A stretch of 64,000 nt of DNA from Sarcomyxa edulis (Eukaryota > Basidiomycota > Agaricomycetes > Agaricales > Mycenaceae), in the NCBI GenBank assembly GCA_009761415.1, contig QUOL01000026.1, forward strand, positions 124,001 to 188,000, read 5' to 3'. Below, in pieces: positions 36,442 through 46,037 of the stretch. The notes beneath the pieces are model-generated. The model had not been told where the DNA came from. It ran no database searches and worked only from the letters and a program-made list of their open reading frames with translations. Each line of letters begins with the position of its first letter. Positions within the stretch are counted from its first letter, which is position 1. The position numbers and the translations under genes were made by a program.

Positions 36442-36559
36442 AAAACATTTGCATTATAGTGGCGCAGTAGAGCTATAAGGAATGGTAATAGATCGATCAC
36501 AAAAGACTTCAAATGCGTTCAAATGATGCTTAAGTTGTTTTCAAGCTCCGATTAAATTG

Positions 36560-36595
36560 GACCTATCGACAAGCCCCTCGCGTCAGAAAGCAGAC
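36560..36595 (-). repeat. Subterminal inverted repeat, right copy
   Basis: Reverse complement of the blocks at 30714-30749. The outer block ends 2 bp inside the proposed right terminus, whereas the left copy is 65 bp inside its terminus. Confidence 0.85.
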
Positions 36596-36597
36596 TA

Positions 36598-36605
36598 CGC
36601 TCAAT
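36598..36605. repeat. Right 8-bp target site duplication (CGCTCAAT)
   Basis: Follows AGACTA at the right end of the element and matches 30641-30648 exactly. Confidence 0.7.
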
Positions 36606-38293
36606 GGCCTGTCACCATATTTGCAATTCGAAGGTGCGATCTTGACTGATTCATGCTCCTACATACGCTCTGAATACACGTAGGGTACCACGTATTATCC
36701 TCAGGCAGTCGCGATGGTCTCAATTTCGGGATCATGACGTCCCCCACTTGCCCTCTACTCGCACTGATCAACACTGTTCATTTTTTTTTTTCGATTATAT
36801 TCCTGATACACCAAAGCCTGCGAGCCAATGTTATATATGAATGTGGATCGCATGCCATGCGTATCTGTGACTTCTGTATGCATCAATTCAAGTTAGCGTC
36901 ACCCTGCGGAGGATTTGTACAATTTTCATACATCAAAATTCACGATCTCTCGCCCTTGGCGGAATTCAGGTCACCAAAACCTCTTCATCGCGTCCTCTAA
37001 TGGCTTCATGACACCAGATCTACGAGTGACTATCTCCCGCATCCGTCCTAGATGACGGTGAGTACACGGACTCTACTCACACTGATCTGCGTACCACAGA
37101 GAACTGGTGCAGCATTCGTCACAGACATTGCTGACAACAGAACGAAGAGAACGAAGAGGTAGACGAACGAAGTGCGCATTTGGCTGGAGACGCCTGTTCC
37201 TTGAAGGAAATCCTATTGGTAATAAAGGATGGACGTGCGGTTACGCCCCTCGCTCTCGGATTGGTTGGCGTGCCAGGACGCTGGTATTGACAGATCCTAC
37301 GCCGCGCAGTTGATGGAGAAAGAGATTCATTGGCTGCTGCGACTTCGCTACAAGACCTTCAATCTATCATAGTGCGTATTCAGGCAGCTGTGGTGGGTCT
37401 TTTGAAAGCACTCACCCTACCATTAACTGGGTATCCTTTTTCTGACGTGTTTATTGAGATAGATGTATCTGCGAGCATCACTTACGAAATGATGTATATC
37501 TGCCGTTGGTCCATCTCGTCGGATGGGATCTAATCAAAGAAACGCCCCCTGTTTCTCCCGCTGGCTCGTTTGTATTAGATGCAATCTTCCACGTCCCAAT
37601 TCATGGTCTATCTACACTGGTTCGAATGCGATGCGGGCTACGACCTCGACATTGTAAACAATCGGCCATTTACGAGAATCCCGGACAGCTCTGAATCAGT
37701 ATTTGCGCAAACCCAATCATATTGTTTGCCTTCCCAAAAGGCTCACTGAACCCCAGCAGATCCAGGGAGTCATACAGGAGTCATACGAGAGCGCTGTACT
37801 CTCACGCGATTCGCAGCATAGCATGGGGCTTGCGCCAGCGTTACGATATTCAGTGAGTGCCTAAGCCCATAGGTACACGGTTATTTACTTGATCTTCATT
37901 GTTTGTGCAGTCAGAATCTCCTCGACAATGTAGTCCTCTCTTTGCACCTGTATAAGTTGAGTTTCTCAAAGACTTCGTTTTTTAAGGGATGCCCGCCTGA
38001 TGGAAACGCACCAGTGTTCAGCATCTGATTCTGATGTGTACGACTCGGATGGGCTGTGGGACTGCAGGCCCAATCTTTTTACTTGCCATTTACGTTTGCG
38101 CTCTCCAAGGTGCACCAACGCCACTTTGGGGTGCTGTTGTTAGGAAAGGTGATGATACTTCGCCGTCCTCCCCGAGGGACAACTTTCTAGTAGCTGTATA
38201 TCGGACCTAAATCAGCATCGTCGCTATATATCTCGCGCGGCATGGTTTGTTAGGCTCTGCAAAGCCTTGCCATCGTACCTCCACCGTATCATC
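36606..38293. other. Long region without a supported gene
   Basis: This stretch of about 1.7 kb has only short frames broken by stops. A fragment near 37690-37860 (frame reading KRLTEPQQIQGVIQESYESAV) looks protein-like but is isolated, so it could be the remains of a decayed gene. A run of ten T occurs at 36780-36790. I see nothing that can be named. Confidence 0.4.
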
Positions 38294-39517
38294 ATGCATC
38301 TGTCCGTGTCAGAGGCCGGTATACTAGGGCTCGCGGTTGAGTCCGTGGCGTATGGTTATTCATCTTTCTCTTTCTACCCAAAACTGGAGTTGACAAAGGT
38401 ATTCGCAGGTGTCTATATACTCGTCGTATCTTCCTCTTTGGCTATTCTCCTTTCTAAAAGATCACAGACTCGGGAGTCTGTCAGATTATCGACGATCATT
38501 ACCGTTTGCCTTTTGTTCTTATTGTCCTCCTTGTATCTGTTCGTGGATATTGCGAACGGAGTGCAGTCTGTAGTAAGCAGATAAAACTCCATTGTCTCAA
38601 GTGCCATATTGACATGCATATTCTCGACAGAGTTCACCTGATGACGGCCAAGAGACCCTCACACGGACTACCGACGCGTTATTCACTATCATCGCATTTT
38701 TCTCAGAACTTGTTCTAGTTTGTCTTCGAACGCATTGCATAGGTTATTGTTCTGCCTGCTAACACTACTTCGTTTATATCTAAAGATCCACAGATGTTGG
38801 GCAATCTGGGCGTATAACTATTTGATTATCGTTTTCCCAACCCTATTATCGTTGACTTCCCTTGGTATGCCGTTGTCGTATCTCTCTTCACACTTCGCCT
38901 TATTTGTTTTTGTCTAGTCTCTGGACTGGTCGGCATTGCTATTGTCTCTAATACGGACCCAAACGCGACTATCAGCCCCAAAGCCGCCATGCCCCTGGAA
39001 ACAACCTCATTCGTACTCTCTTTATGCGTGAATGTCATCGCGACAACACTGATCATCCTGCGAATATGGATGATTGCAAGAGCCGTCAGAGCCGTTCCTT
39101 CTACGAACATCAGCATCGACCGCGTCCAGACAGCGCTGGAAATCATAATCGAATCGGGAATCGCAATGTTGGGAGTCCAACTCATCTTCGTCATTCTCTT
39201 CATGATGAACAATGCGGCTCAGCTTATAGCCGTCTCGTTTTTGTCCCAAGTCTACGTGCGTGTCGTCTATTCATTTGATACACGAGCCTGATATATACTG
39301 GACTGTACCTGCATAGGGAATTGCACCAACCCTGGTGATAGTTAGAGTAGGCATGCGAGAAGCTGCTGAGCAAATCGTGGATACCGATACCGACCAAACC
39401 ATCCCGATATCCCATCGGCCAGTCATTTATATAGGAGCGCCTATGGACCGCACCTCCAAAGGATGTGTGCCAGAGAAAAGCGGCTGGGACGAGAGTACGA
39501 ATGTTTCACCAGTATGA
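38294..39517 (+). CDS. Multi-pass membrane protein of an agaricomycete-expanded family
   Basis: Predicted polytopic membrane protein with about seven helices. It starts at 38294 (MHLSVSEAGILGLAVESVAYGYS). Hydrophobic segments include VFAGVYILVVSSSLAILL, LSTIITVCLLFLLSSLYLFV, DALFTIIAFFSELVL, AYNYLIIVFPTLLSLTSL, TSFVLSLCVNVIATTLIILR and SGIAMLGVQLIFVILFMM. Introns with GT-AG ends join in frame; one (about 38730-38790) puts LVL next to IHRCWAIWAYNY, the family's most recognisable segment. The C-terminal cytoplasmic tail follows QVYGIAPTLVIVRVG and ends KSGWDESTNVSPV at 39517. The family is numerous in mushroom genomes and has no assigned function. A receptor-like role is often supposed, but nothing here proves it. 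Confidence 0.8.
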
Positions 39518-39586
39518 TGAGTATGATTCAGCACCACAAATAGATGTGTTTACGTAGCTACAGTGATCTGAGTGGGCGCACAGTCT

Positions 39587-40714
39587 TCACCAAGGTAAAG
39601 TTCTCGTGAGCCATTGCACTGCTTGTTCGAAAGCCCCTTCATAGGCCTCCTTGATTTCGGGTATTGCGAGGTTGGGACGAGCAGCAAATCCATGGGTGGT
39701 TCCTACCACAAATTCATTTCAGCGACTATGGTCCGACAAGAGAAAGCGTGTAGGGCATACCTTTGTAGTCTTTGAACTCGTACTCGACAAAGTTGTTCTT
39801 ACCTTTCCGCTCGGCGAATGCAGCTTCTGCGTTCAAACGAGAAGCGGGAGTCCAGAACGTGTCGTCTACACAGGTCGCATTCCAATGAAGCAATGCATCA
39901 AGACACAGATATACGGCGTACCTTCGGCGCAAGCCCATGAGGCGGGGACCTACTCAAGACAGTAGTTGGGCAAAAAGCTCTACTCGTCGGGGAAGAACTC
40001 AGATTACCCACTTTGATAGCCCTCAATTGCTCGTCAGAAAATCGGCCTGGGTGGCAAATGACGATACTCTTCACGAAATCAGTTCCGCCTAGACGAACAG
40101 CAGCGGACCCTCCGAAACAGTACCTGGAAAGGTTCAGAAAGAATCAAACAACAAGGATTCCCCCATACCCAACAGCTCCAATGGCTTCGTATTTCTTGTC
40201 ATTTTGTATAGCGTTGATGAACTGGACGAAATACTCAGCTAATGTGATATTTGACTCTCGAAGCGACGAGTCCTCACAGAAGAAAGTCTTTGATCCACGA
40301 CCGAAGGACGACTGAAGATGAACGCTGGGATCCTTGGAATGAGTGCGAGGAAAAACCTAATCCATTGAAGCAGCGTCATCTTCTCCCCTGCCCGGTCTGG
40401 ACGTTGGAAGTCGTTAATGCCCATCAAAGGCTTTCCTACATGCGTGAGTCTTTTAACGATAGTACTGAGTAGGAAGATCAAGGGCTACCGTCGAAGAGAT
40501 CCGGAACCCATACATCACAATTCAACCGTTGCGCAAACCTATCGGCTAAGATCTTGCAATTCTTTAGCGGCAGACCGAATGCGTCTGTTAATAAGAGTAA
40601 GGCGCATTTGGTGGTGGGCATAGGGACTGTAGAATAATATGCTCCTTGTGTACTGATAACTCCTGTAGGTTCGCCGGGAAGGAAATTGCCTTTAGTACAG
40701 TCGGGGCAAACCAT
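39587..40714 (-). CDS. Dienelactone hydrolase family protein, copy 1
   Basis: Alpha/beta hydrolase using Cys-Asp-His. It starts at 40714 (MVCPDCTKGNFLPGEPTGVIS). Exon joins restore WVPDLFDG, GDxx with PLMGINDFQRP, VVDQRLSSF, and the nucleophile motif AIGAVGYCFGGSAAVRLGG. Two short introns near 39875-40015 isolate the small exon VPASWACAE, which carries the acid region EDDTFWTPASRLNAEAAF. The histidine lies in TTHGFAARP, and the protein ends VQWLTRTLPW at 39587. Length is about 250 residues. Relatives hydrolyse dienelactones from aromatic ring cleavage or related esters; the true substrate is unknown. An intact Copia element is inserted with its near end 130 bp upstream of the ATG. A paralogue in opposite orientation is at 60853. 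Confidence 0.87.
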
Positions 40715-40838
40715 GATGAGAGCTCTAAACGTTGAAAAGAACTTGAAGTTTAGAAGTTCAACAACTTGTCGAAGGGTGGTTCAGTTCCAAGGAGCAATGG
40801 GTGGCATCCTTTGAGAAACCTGGGGTACGGTCGGGGTC

Positions 40839-40843
40839 AATCC
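40839..40843. repeat. Left 5-bp target site duplication of the Copia element (AATCC)
   Basis: AATCC precedes the LTR start TGTAG at 40844 and recurs at 45810-45814 after the other LTR. Confidence 0.9.
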
Positions 40844-41127
40844 TGTAGAAAATATGAGACTAAATTAATAGCTTAGATATTTCTGAGGACTATGATTGCG
40901 CAAGGATACTTAGAAGCTTAAGATCACTCGATTAGTTGGGGGGGAAATGATTGGATTAAATCTTCATATTCATGAGGCATTCTGTCGTGTATTTATACAA
41001 GTAATCTACGGGCATCGGGCATGCTTACTGATAAGCACGCCATGGTGTGGAACGATCTACTGCGTTCCACAGTATTCGGGCATGTACCCGGGTTGCCCGA
41101 GTACAGCGGATGCTGTTCTCGACAACA
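40844..41127 (-). repeat. Copia 3' LTR (284 bp)
   Basis: Starts TGTAGAAAAT and ends CGACAACA as written on the plus strand, giving TG...CA ends. By eye it is identical base for base with 45526-45809. It is the 3' LTR because the polyprotein reads on the minus strand. Confidence 0.95.
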
Positions 41128-41138
41128 CTCCCCCTCAA
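41128..41138 (-). other. Polypurine tract of the Copia element
   Basis: On the minus strand TTGAGGGGGAG lies directly before the 3' LTR, where plus-strand DNA synthesis is primed. It overlaps the TGA stop codon of the polyprotein (41135-41137). Confidence 0.85.
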
Positions 41139-44100
41139 GCCGGGAACATCCCGAGTTCGTGTCGGAACTTCTCGTGCTTGGGCTTGGCCAGTCCCTTCGT
41201 GAAAATGTCTGCTACCATTTCGTCAGTAGGACAATATATAACGTTGATCAAACCTTGTTCTACTTTCTCTCGAATGAAGTGGTTTTCGATGTCAAAATGT
41301 TTCGATCGAGCGTGGAATTGAGGGTCCTGTGTGAGGATGATAGCTGACTGGTTATCGGAGTATAGCGTGGTTGCGTCGTCTTGGGAGATGTCAAGTTCTT
41401 CGAATAAGTGCCGAAGCCATATGACTTGGCGTGTTGCGTGTGAGATCGCGGCGTATTCGGATTCGGTCGTGGATAGGGCCACTGTGGGTTGTTTCTTTGA
41501 GCTCCATGAGATAGCGCCTCCAGCAAGTAAGAATGCGTAGCCAGAAGTCGATTTACGGTCGTCGATGTCGTCTGCAAAAGCAGCGTCGGAGTAGGCGCCG
41601 AATTCGATGCCGGCGGCATTTGGCGTTGTTGAATTCCCAGGCCCATAGGTGATCCCGAGATCGCGCGATCCGGCTAGATACCGAATAACTCGCTTCAGGG
41701 CACTCCAATGCTGGGCTCCAGGATTCGCGGTATACCTGCTCAATCTCTGGACGGCAAACACGATATCAGGACGAGTGCACACAGCTGCGTACATCAAGAG
41801 TCCAATACCGGTCGCATAACCGCCTCGGAGCGTCTCGTCGGTGACAGCTGGCCCAAGATTCTTCGATAGGACGATATTCGGGTCGAGCGGCATGGCGACT
41901 GGATTCGCGTTTTCCATCTGGTACTTGCGTAGGATGGATTGGATATAAAGGTTCTGGGATATGGTAATTTGGTGAGTTTCCCGATCTCTATGAATTTCGA
42001 TTCCAATGATCTTCTTTGGTTCACCTAGGTCCGTTATCTCGAATTCTCCTGTGAGTTCACTCTTCAAGATTTCCATTTCGTCGGTCGTCTCAGTGAACAA
42101 CAATAGGTCGTCCACCCATACAGTCAGCATTGTCAGTCCGGAGTCGGTTGGGCGCGTGTAAACGCAGTGGTCGCTCTCGAGTCGCGTGAAGCCGAGTTTG
42201 GTGAGTACCGAGTGAAATTTACGGTTCCATTCGCGTCCTGACTGCTTGAGTCCATAGAGCGTCTTGTTTAGACGACAAACGCGATTTGTTCCATCCTCGT
42301 AACCTCTGGGTTGACGCATATAGATCTCCTCTTGGAGGTCTCCATTCAGGTAAGCTCCCTTGATGTCCATCTGCTGAATTTCGAGGTTTTTGATTGCTGC
42401 TATGGCTAGAATAGTGCGAAGCGAATCGTGACGGACGACGGGGGCGAAGGTATCGGTGTAATCCATACCAGGAATCTGTGAGTAGCCCTGTGCGACAAGC
42501 CGGGCCTTATATCTCGAGATATTACCATTCTCATCATATTTCTTCACAAAGGTCCATCGACATCCTATCGGCTGGCGTCCCTGAGGTAGATCGACGAGGC
42601 TCCAAGTCCCCATCTTCTCCAGGACATCCAGTTCCTCATGGACACCTTTCTCCCAGTCTGTCCAGTCAGGTGAGTCTCTTGCTTGCTCAATACTGTGCGG
42701 GACGTCGTCTAACGTGTCTGGGAGGGTTTCCATCATGGCTGCCATAGCGTGGTCTCCTTCGACGTCATTTTCGCCGAGTGAATCATCTGCAACGGTGCTT
42801 GGTTGGCGCGTATCGCCTCGATCAACGGCTGGTAATTGTGCATCGGGATTACCGAGTTTCCGATAGTTGTGGAGTTTGACGGGTCGACGGAGGATACGGG
42901 GCTCATCCTGAGGCTCAGATATGATATCGTTTGTGTAGATAGGCCGTTGGCGTAGTGGGATCGCGTTGGGACGGGGAATTAGGTTTTCGAGTTTGGATTG
43001 GTCTGCAGGTGAGTTGTTTGACTTCTCTGGTTGAAGGGAGGATGTGTTACTGATGGATTGAGGTTTGCCAGCGTCCTTGGACGACTCCCCCTCAAACGTA
43101 GAGCCATAGGTAAGTTCGGCATCCGTGAATTGAGCTCCAGAGCTGACTTCGGGGAACTTGTAGTTTCTAGATACTCCTATTGTTCGTTTAGCAGCGTCGT
43201 AATATCGTACGGCCTTAGGGCCATCTTCAAAACCTATAAAGACATACTTTTTAGCCTTTGCCTCAATCTTCGACGGCTTCTTTCCTTCAGTCAAGACCCA
43301 AACATCGGATCCGAATTCTCGAAGGTGCGAAATGTCGGGTTTCTTCCCATCCCAAGTCTCGTTCGGTGTCGCTCCATCGAGGGCTCTCGTAGGTGCATGG
43401 TTTCGTAAGTACGCGGCGTGACGGACGGCTTCTGCCCATAGGAATCCAGGGAGGTTTCGAGCAAGTAACATGGCGCGAGCGAGTTCGACGAGGGTGCGGT
43501 TAATTCGTTCGGCGACTCCATTTTGCGATGGGGAATAAGGTGCAGTAGTAAGTATTTTAATTCCTTTACCAGAGCACCAGGTACTGACTCGTTTGTTGAT
43601 AAACTCAGTGCCATTGTCGACGTGGATGGCCTTGGGCTTGACGTCGCCCTGGCGTTCGATTTCGGTGAGATATTCGACGATTTTATCATAGGCATCGCTC
43701 TTTCTCTTCAGGAACTTCACGGTACATCGGCGTGTAGCGTCGTCGGTGAAGGAAATGTAGTAATTAGCCTTCCCAATGGACTCCTTGCGTGCGGGACCCC
43801 ATAGGTCGCTATGGGTGACCTCGCCAGGCTTCTCGGAACGATTTTCGGTGGATTTGGGAAAGGGTAGACGGTGGAGTTTTGACTGTAGGCAAGCTTCGCA
43901 GTCACCAAGAGGTGGGCTGTCAGGTCTAATCTTGAAACCTTGTACTAACCCTTTTCTTTGTATCTCTTCTAGTGTAGACTTCGAGACATGGCCAAAGCGA
44001 CGATGCCAAGAGTCCCAAGTATCCCCCTCGATGTCGGCGACGGCGGCGCGTTCTGGAGTCGATGATGGGATGCGAGTGCGAGCGTGGATGGGATAAAGTC

Positions 44101-45370
44101 CCCGAGATTTTGATCCAGTAAGTACGAGTTGATTGTTCTTGTCGTGGATTGTTAACTTCTTGTTCTTGAAGCGAATATCTGCACCTGCATCGTCCATCTT
44201 TCCAGTAGATAAAAGATTATTGACTGCAGTAGGTGCGTATAGGACATGGAGGAGAGTGATGGGGATAGTCTTGCCTTCAAGCTGACTATCTATGATGACA
44301 GTTCCTCGGCCGGCTGCTTTGACAGCGTGGTCACCGAGACCTTTGATCTCGGTGTTCGAGAGAGGGGTGAAGTCGACGAATGAGGTACGTGTATTGCAGA
44401 TATGCGAGGTGGCGGCTGAGTCGGCTAACCAACTATCCTTCCCTAGGTGGGAATCGAAGTGTGTGTCGGCCGGAAACGCGTAGTTGCCATCGGTAGGTCC
44501 TTCATCGTCATCCTCCTGCGCTACGTTTGCGCGTTGCGCCCTCCCTTTACCTTTAACCTTCTTCTTTATACCAGAACTCCGAGGTCCCTGGCCCTCCTTT
44601 CCTCCGCCCTTCGACCAACAGTCAGCCTTCGAGTGGCCGCGTTTGTGACAATTCCCGCATACAGGAATAGACGACTGTCCAGAAGTGGACGTCGATGTCG
44701 GAGTCGGTCGAGAGGCAATCATTGCAGTATTGCTCTCTCCGGATTTCTCGCGCCGGCGTCGATCCTCGCCGAGTATGAGTGCGACGAGTTCGTGAGACTT
44801 GATAGTTGTGGCACGAGTGCTGTTAGCTCCAAGGTACGAAGTGGTGAACTGATCCCAGGATTCTGGAAGAGAAGTAATCAGTATGGTCAAGAATTCCTTG
44901 TCAGAAACAAGGTCTCCCATCGCATGTAAGTGTTCTTGGTACTTTCGTAGTTCAGTTATATGACTCACTATATCCGTAGATTCGTCGGCTATGCAGCGGT
45001 AGAGGCTACGCCGGTACGACATGATCCCGAGTTGGCCTGTCGATTCCTTGACTGTCTTCAACTGATCCCACATCTCTGCAGCAGTTGTGGCTCCCGCAAT
45101 GTGTATCATTTGCGAGTCACTTAGATTCAGTTCGATCTGAGTCTGTGCTTTGAAGTCCGCAGTCTCCCATTTCTCAATCTCTTTGGTCTCATCTGCAGTA
45201 GGCGTTGAGCCTACAGGCACGGGTTTCGAAACCTTGCCTTCGACATATACTAACAAGCTCTTTTCGCGTAAGATAGCAGTGATGCGTCTCTTCCACGCGA
45301 GCCAGTTGTCCTCAGTGAGGTGGTCAATACGAAACATAGACGTAGAGTTGGATTCGGTAGCGCTAGACAT
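41135..45370 (-). CDS. Copia Gag-Pol polyprotein (1411 residues)
   Basis: One open frame encodes the whole replication set. The Gag part begins MSSATESNSTSMFRIDHLTEDN and ends in a zinc knuckle CGNCHKRGHSKADC (CX2CX4HX4C) near residue 237. The aspartic protease motif is DSAATSHICNT (around 318). The pre-integrase HHCC region is HRRFGHVSKSTLEEI ... CEACLQSK. The integrase core includes HSDLWGP, HVDNGTEFIN and PYSPSQNGVAERINR. Reverse transcriptase contains KARLVAQGYSQIPGMDY, QMDIKGAYLNGDL and a catalytic WVDDLLLF where YVDD is usual. RNase H contains AYSDAAFADDIDDRKSTSGY and STTESEYAAI. Domain order PR-INT-RT-RH defines Copia. Nothing is broken. It acts in cytoplasmic virus-like particles and integrates cDNA in the nucleus. 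Confidence 0.97.
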   Translation of the reverse strand: MSSATESNSTSMFRIDHLTEDNWLAWKRRITAILREKSLLVYVEGKVSKPVPVGSTPTADETKEIEKWETADFKAQTQIELNLSDSQMIHIAGATTAAEMWDQLKTVKESTGQLGIMSYRRSLYRCIADESTDIVSHITELRKYQEHLHAMGDLVSDKEFLTILITSLPESWDQFTTSYLGANSTRATTIKSHELVALILGEDRRRREKSGESNTAMIASRPTPTSTSTSGQSSIPVCGNCHKRGHSKADCWSKGGGKEGQGPRSSGIKKKVKGKGRAQRANVAQEDDDEGPTDGNYAFPADTHFDSHLGKDSWLADSAATSHICNTRTSFVDFTPLSNTEIKGLGDHAVKAAGRGTVIIDSQLEGKTIPITLLHVLYAPTAVNNLLSTGKMDDAGADIRFKNKKLTIHDKNNQLVLTGSKSRGLYPIHARTRIPSSTPERAAVADIEGDTWDSWHRRFGHVSKSTLEEIQRKGLVQGFKIRPDSPPLGDCEACLQSKLHRLPFPKSTENRSEKPGEVTHSDLWGPARKESIGKANYYISFTDDATRRCTVKFLKRKSDAYDKIVEYLTEIERQGDVKPKAIHVDNGTEFINKRVSTWCSGKGIKILTTAPYSPSQNGVAERINRTLVELARAMLLARNLPGFLWAEAVRHAAYLRNHAPTRALDGATPNETWDGKKPDISHLREFGSDVWVLTEGKKPSKIEAKAKKYVFIGFEDGPKAVRYYDAAKRTIGVSRNYKFPEVSSGAQFTDAELTYGSTFEGESSKDAGKPQSISNTSSLQPEKSNNSPADQSKLENLIPRPNAIPLRQRPIYTNDIISEPQDEPRILRRPVKLHNYRKLGNPDAQLPAVDRGDTRQPSTVADDSLGENDVEGDHAMAAMMETLPDTLDDVPHSIEQARDSPDWTDWEKGVHEELDVLEKMGTWSLVDLPQGRQPIGCRWTFVKKYDENGNISRYKARLVAQGYSQIPGMDYTDTFAPVVRHDSLRTILAIAAIKNLEIQQMDIKGAYLNGDLQEEIYMRQPRGYEDGTNRVCRLNKTLYGLKQSGREWNRKFHSVLTKLGFTRLESDHCVYTRPTDSGLTMLTVWVDDLLLFTETTDEMEILKSELTGEFEITDLGEPKKIIGIEIHRDRETHQITISQNLYIQSILRKYQMENANPVAMPLDPNIVLSKNLGPAVTDETLRGGYATGIGLLMYAAVCTRPDIVFAVQRLSRYTANPGAQHWSALKRVIRYLAGSRDLGITYGPGNSTTPNAAGIEFGAYSDAAFADDIDDRKSTSGYAFLLAGGAISWSSKKQPTVALSTTESEYAAISHATRQVIWLRHLFEELDISQDDATTLYSDNQSAIILTQDPQFHARSKHFDIENHFIREKVEQGLINVIYCPTDEMVADIFTKGLAKPKHEKFRHELGMFPA

Positions 45371-45513
45371 ATTGGATGGTGGATATCAGGGTTTGGTCGG
45401 GTACGGCGTATGAAGTAGTACTAGTAGTACGTAGTGCGTGAAAGCGTGGTGCGGGTAGGTAGTGTTTAGAATAAAAAATCGAGTTGTATCTATCTTTTAA
45501 GTATCAGGCGTCA

Positions 45514-45525
45514 GGGCCCATAACC
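45514..45525 (-). other. Primer-binding site matching the anticodon arm of initiator tRNA-Met
   Basis: Directly inside the 5' LTR the minus strand reads GGTTATGGGCCC. It is complementary to GGGCCCATAACC, the anticodon stem-loop region of eukaryotic initiator tRNA-Met, and not to a tRNA 3' end. This is the half-tRNA priming known for Drosophila copia. Confidence 0.8.
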
Positions 45526-45809
45526 TGTAGAAAATATGAGACTAAATTAATAGCTTAGATATTTCTGAGGACTATGATTGCGCAAGGATACTTAGAAGCT
45601 TAAGATCACTCGATTAGTTGGGGGGGAAATGATTGGATTAAATCTTCATATTCATGAGGCATTCTGTCGTGTATTTATACAAGTAATCTACGGGCATCGG
45701 GCATGCTTACTGATAAGCACGCCATGGTGTGGAACGATCTACTGCGTTCCACAGTATTCGGGCATGTACCCGGGTTGCCCGAGTACAGCGGATGCTGTTC
45801 TCGACAACA
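45526..45809 (-). repeat. Copia 5' LTR (284 bp)
   Basis: Identical to 40844-41127. It carries the element promoter on the minus strand. Confidence 0.95.
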
Positions 45810-45814
45810 AATCC
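45810..45814. repeat. Right 5-bp target site duplication of the Copia element (AATCC)
   Basis: AATCC immediately follows the LTR end CAACA and matches 40839-40843. Confidence 0.9.
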
Positions 45815-46037
45815 GACAGTGCGTCAAAGATACAGCGTAATCTCGCCCTGGCAATCGGGACACCGGAGGTCACGTTCACAATGGGCTTCTCTTCTCTTCT
45901 GTGATGAGCGATGAGCGCTAATGAGCGCTAGCTGTTACTTGTATGCTGTTCGGAGGTTTAGAAGTCACGGCACGCAAAGCGTGGTAGCATTCGCATCGTA
46001 GCATCTTGGGCACTTGTGTACCAACAACTTGAAGACC

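Larger units (their letters stand above)
30649..36597. mobile_element. Two-gene DNA element: RecQ-like helicase plus DUF6589 protein
   Basis: A 5949-bp segment begins TAGTCT and ends AGACTA, and CGCTCAAT occurs immediately outside both ends. Inside the ends are matching inverted blocks: GTCTGCTTTCT at 30714-30724 against 36585-36595, and CTTGTCGATAGGTC at 30736-30749 against 36560-36573, each pair separated by exactly 11 unrelated bases. Only two genes lie within. The helicase starts 249 bp from the left end, the DUF6589 gene starts 156 bp from the right end, and their stop codons are 16 bp apart, tail to tail. The compact layout, inverted ends and duplication are what a cut-and-paste element shows. 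I know of no named superfamily with this gene pair; it has neither a recognisable DDE transposase nor Helitron ends. The left terminus has 65 extra bases before the inner repeat, so the left border is less certain than the right. Confidence 0.75.
40844..45809 (-). mobile_element. Intact Ty1/Copia LTR retrotransposon
   Basis: This complete element of 4966 bp has two identical 284-bp LTRs, a 5-bp target duplication AATCC, a primer site, a polypurine tract and one uninterrupted polyprotein. LTR identity indicates insertion too recent for mutations to accumulate. It sits in the upstream region of the dienelactone hydrolase gene at 39587-40714. It should be able to move if transcribed. Confidence 0.95.

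Noticed and set aside
30649..36597. Helitron or KDZ identity for the helicase element
   Set aside because: There is no Rep/HUH motif, no CTAG/hairpin end, and no KDZ transposase motif visible; the helicase is RecQ-like rather than Pif1-like.
37690..37860. Protein-like fragment with RLTEPQQIQGVIQES
   Set aside because: Isolated, no flanking exons and no known match; too weak to call.
39726..40020. Apparent frame breaks in dienelactone hydrolase copy 1
   Set aside because: Two short introns around the small exon VPASWACAE explain them; copy 2 has the same exon.
45902..45932. Short tandem GATGAGCG/TAATGAGCG repeats
   Set aside because: Only about three imperfect units next to the Copia insertion; likely a trivial microrepeat, not a CRISPR-like or regulatory array.
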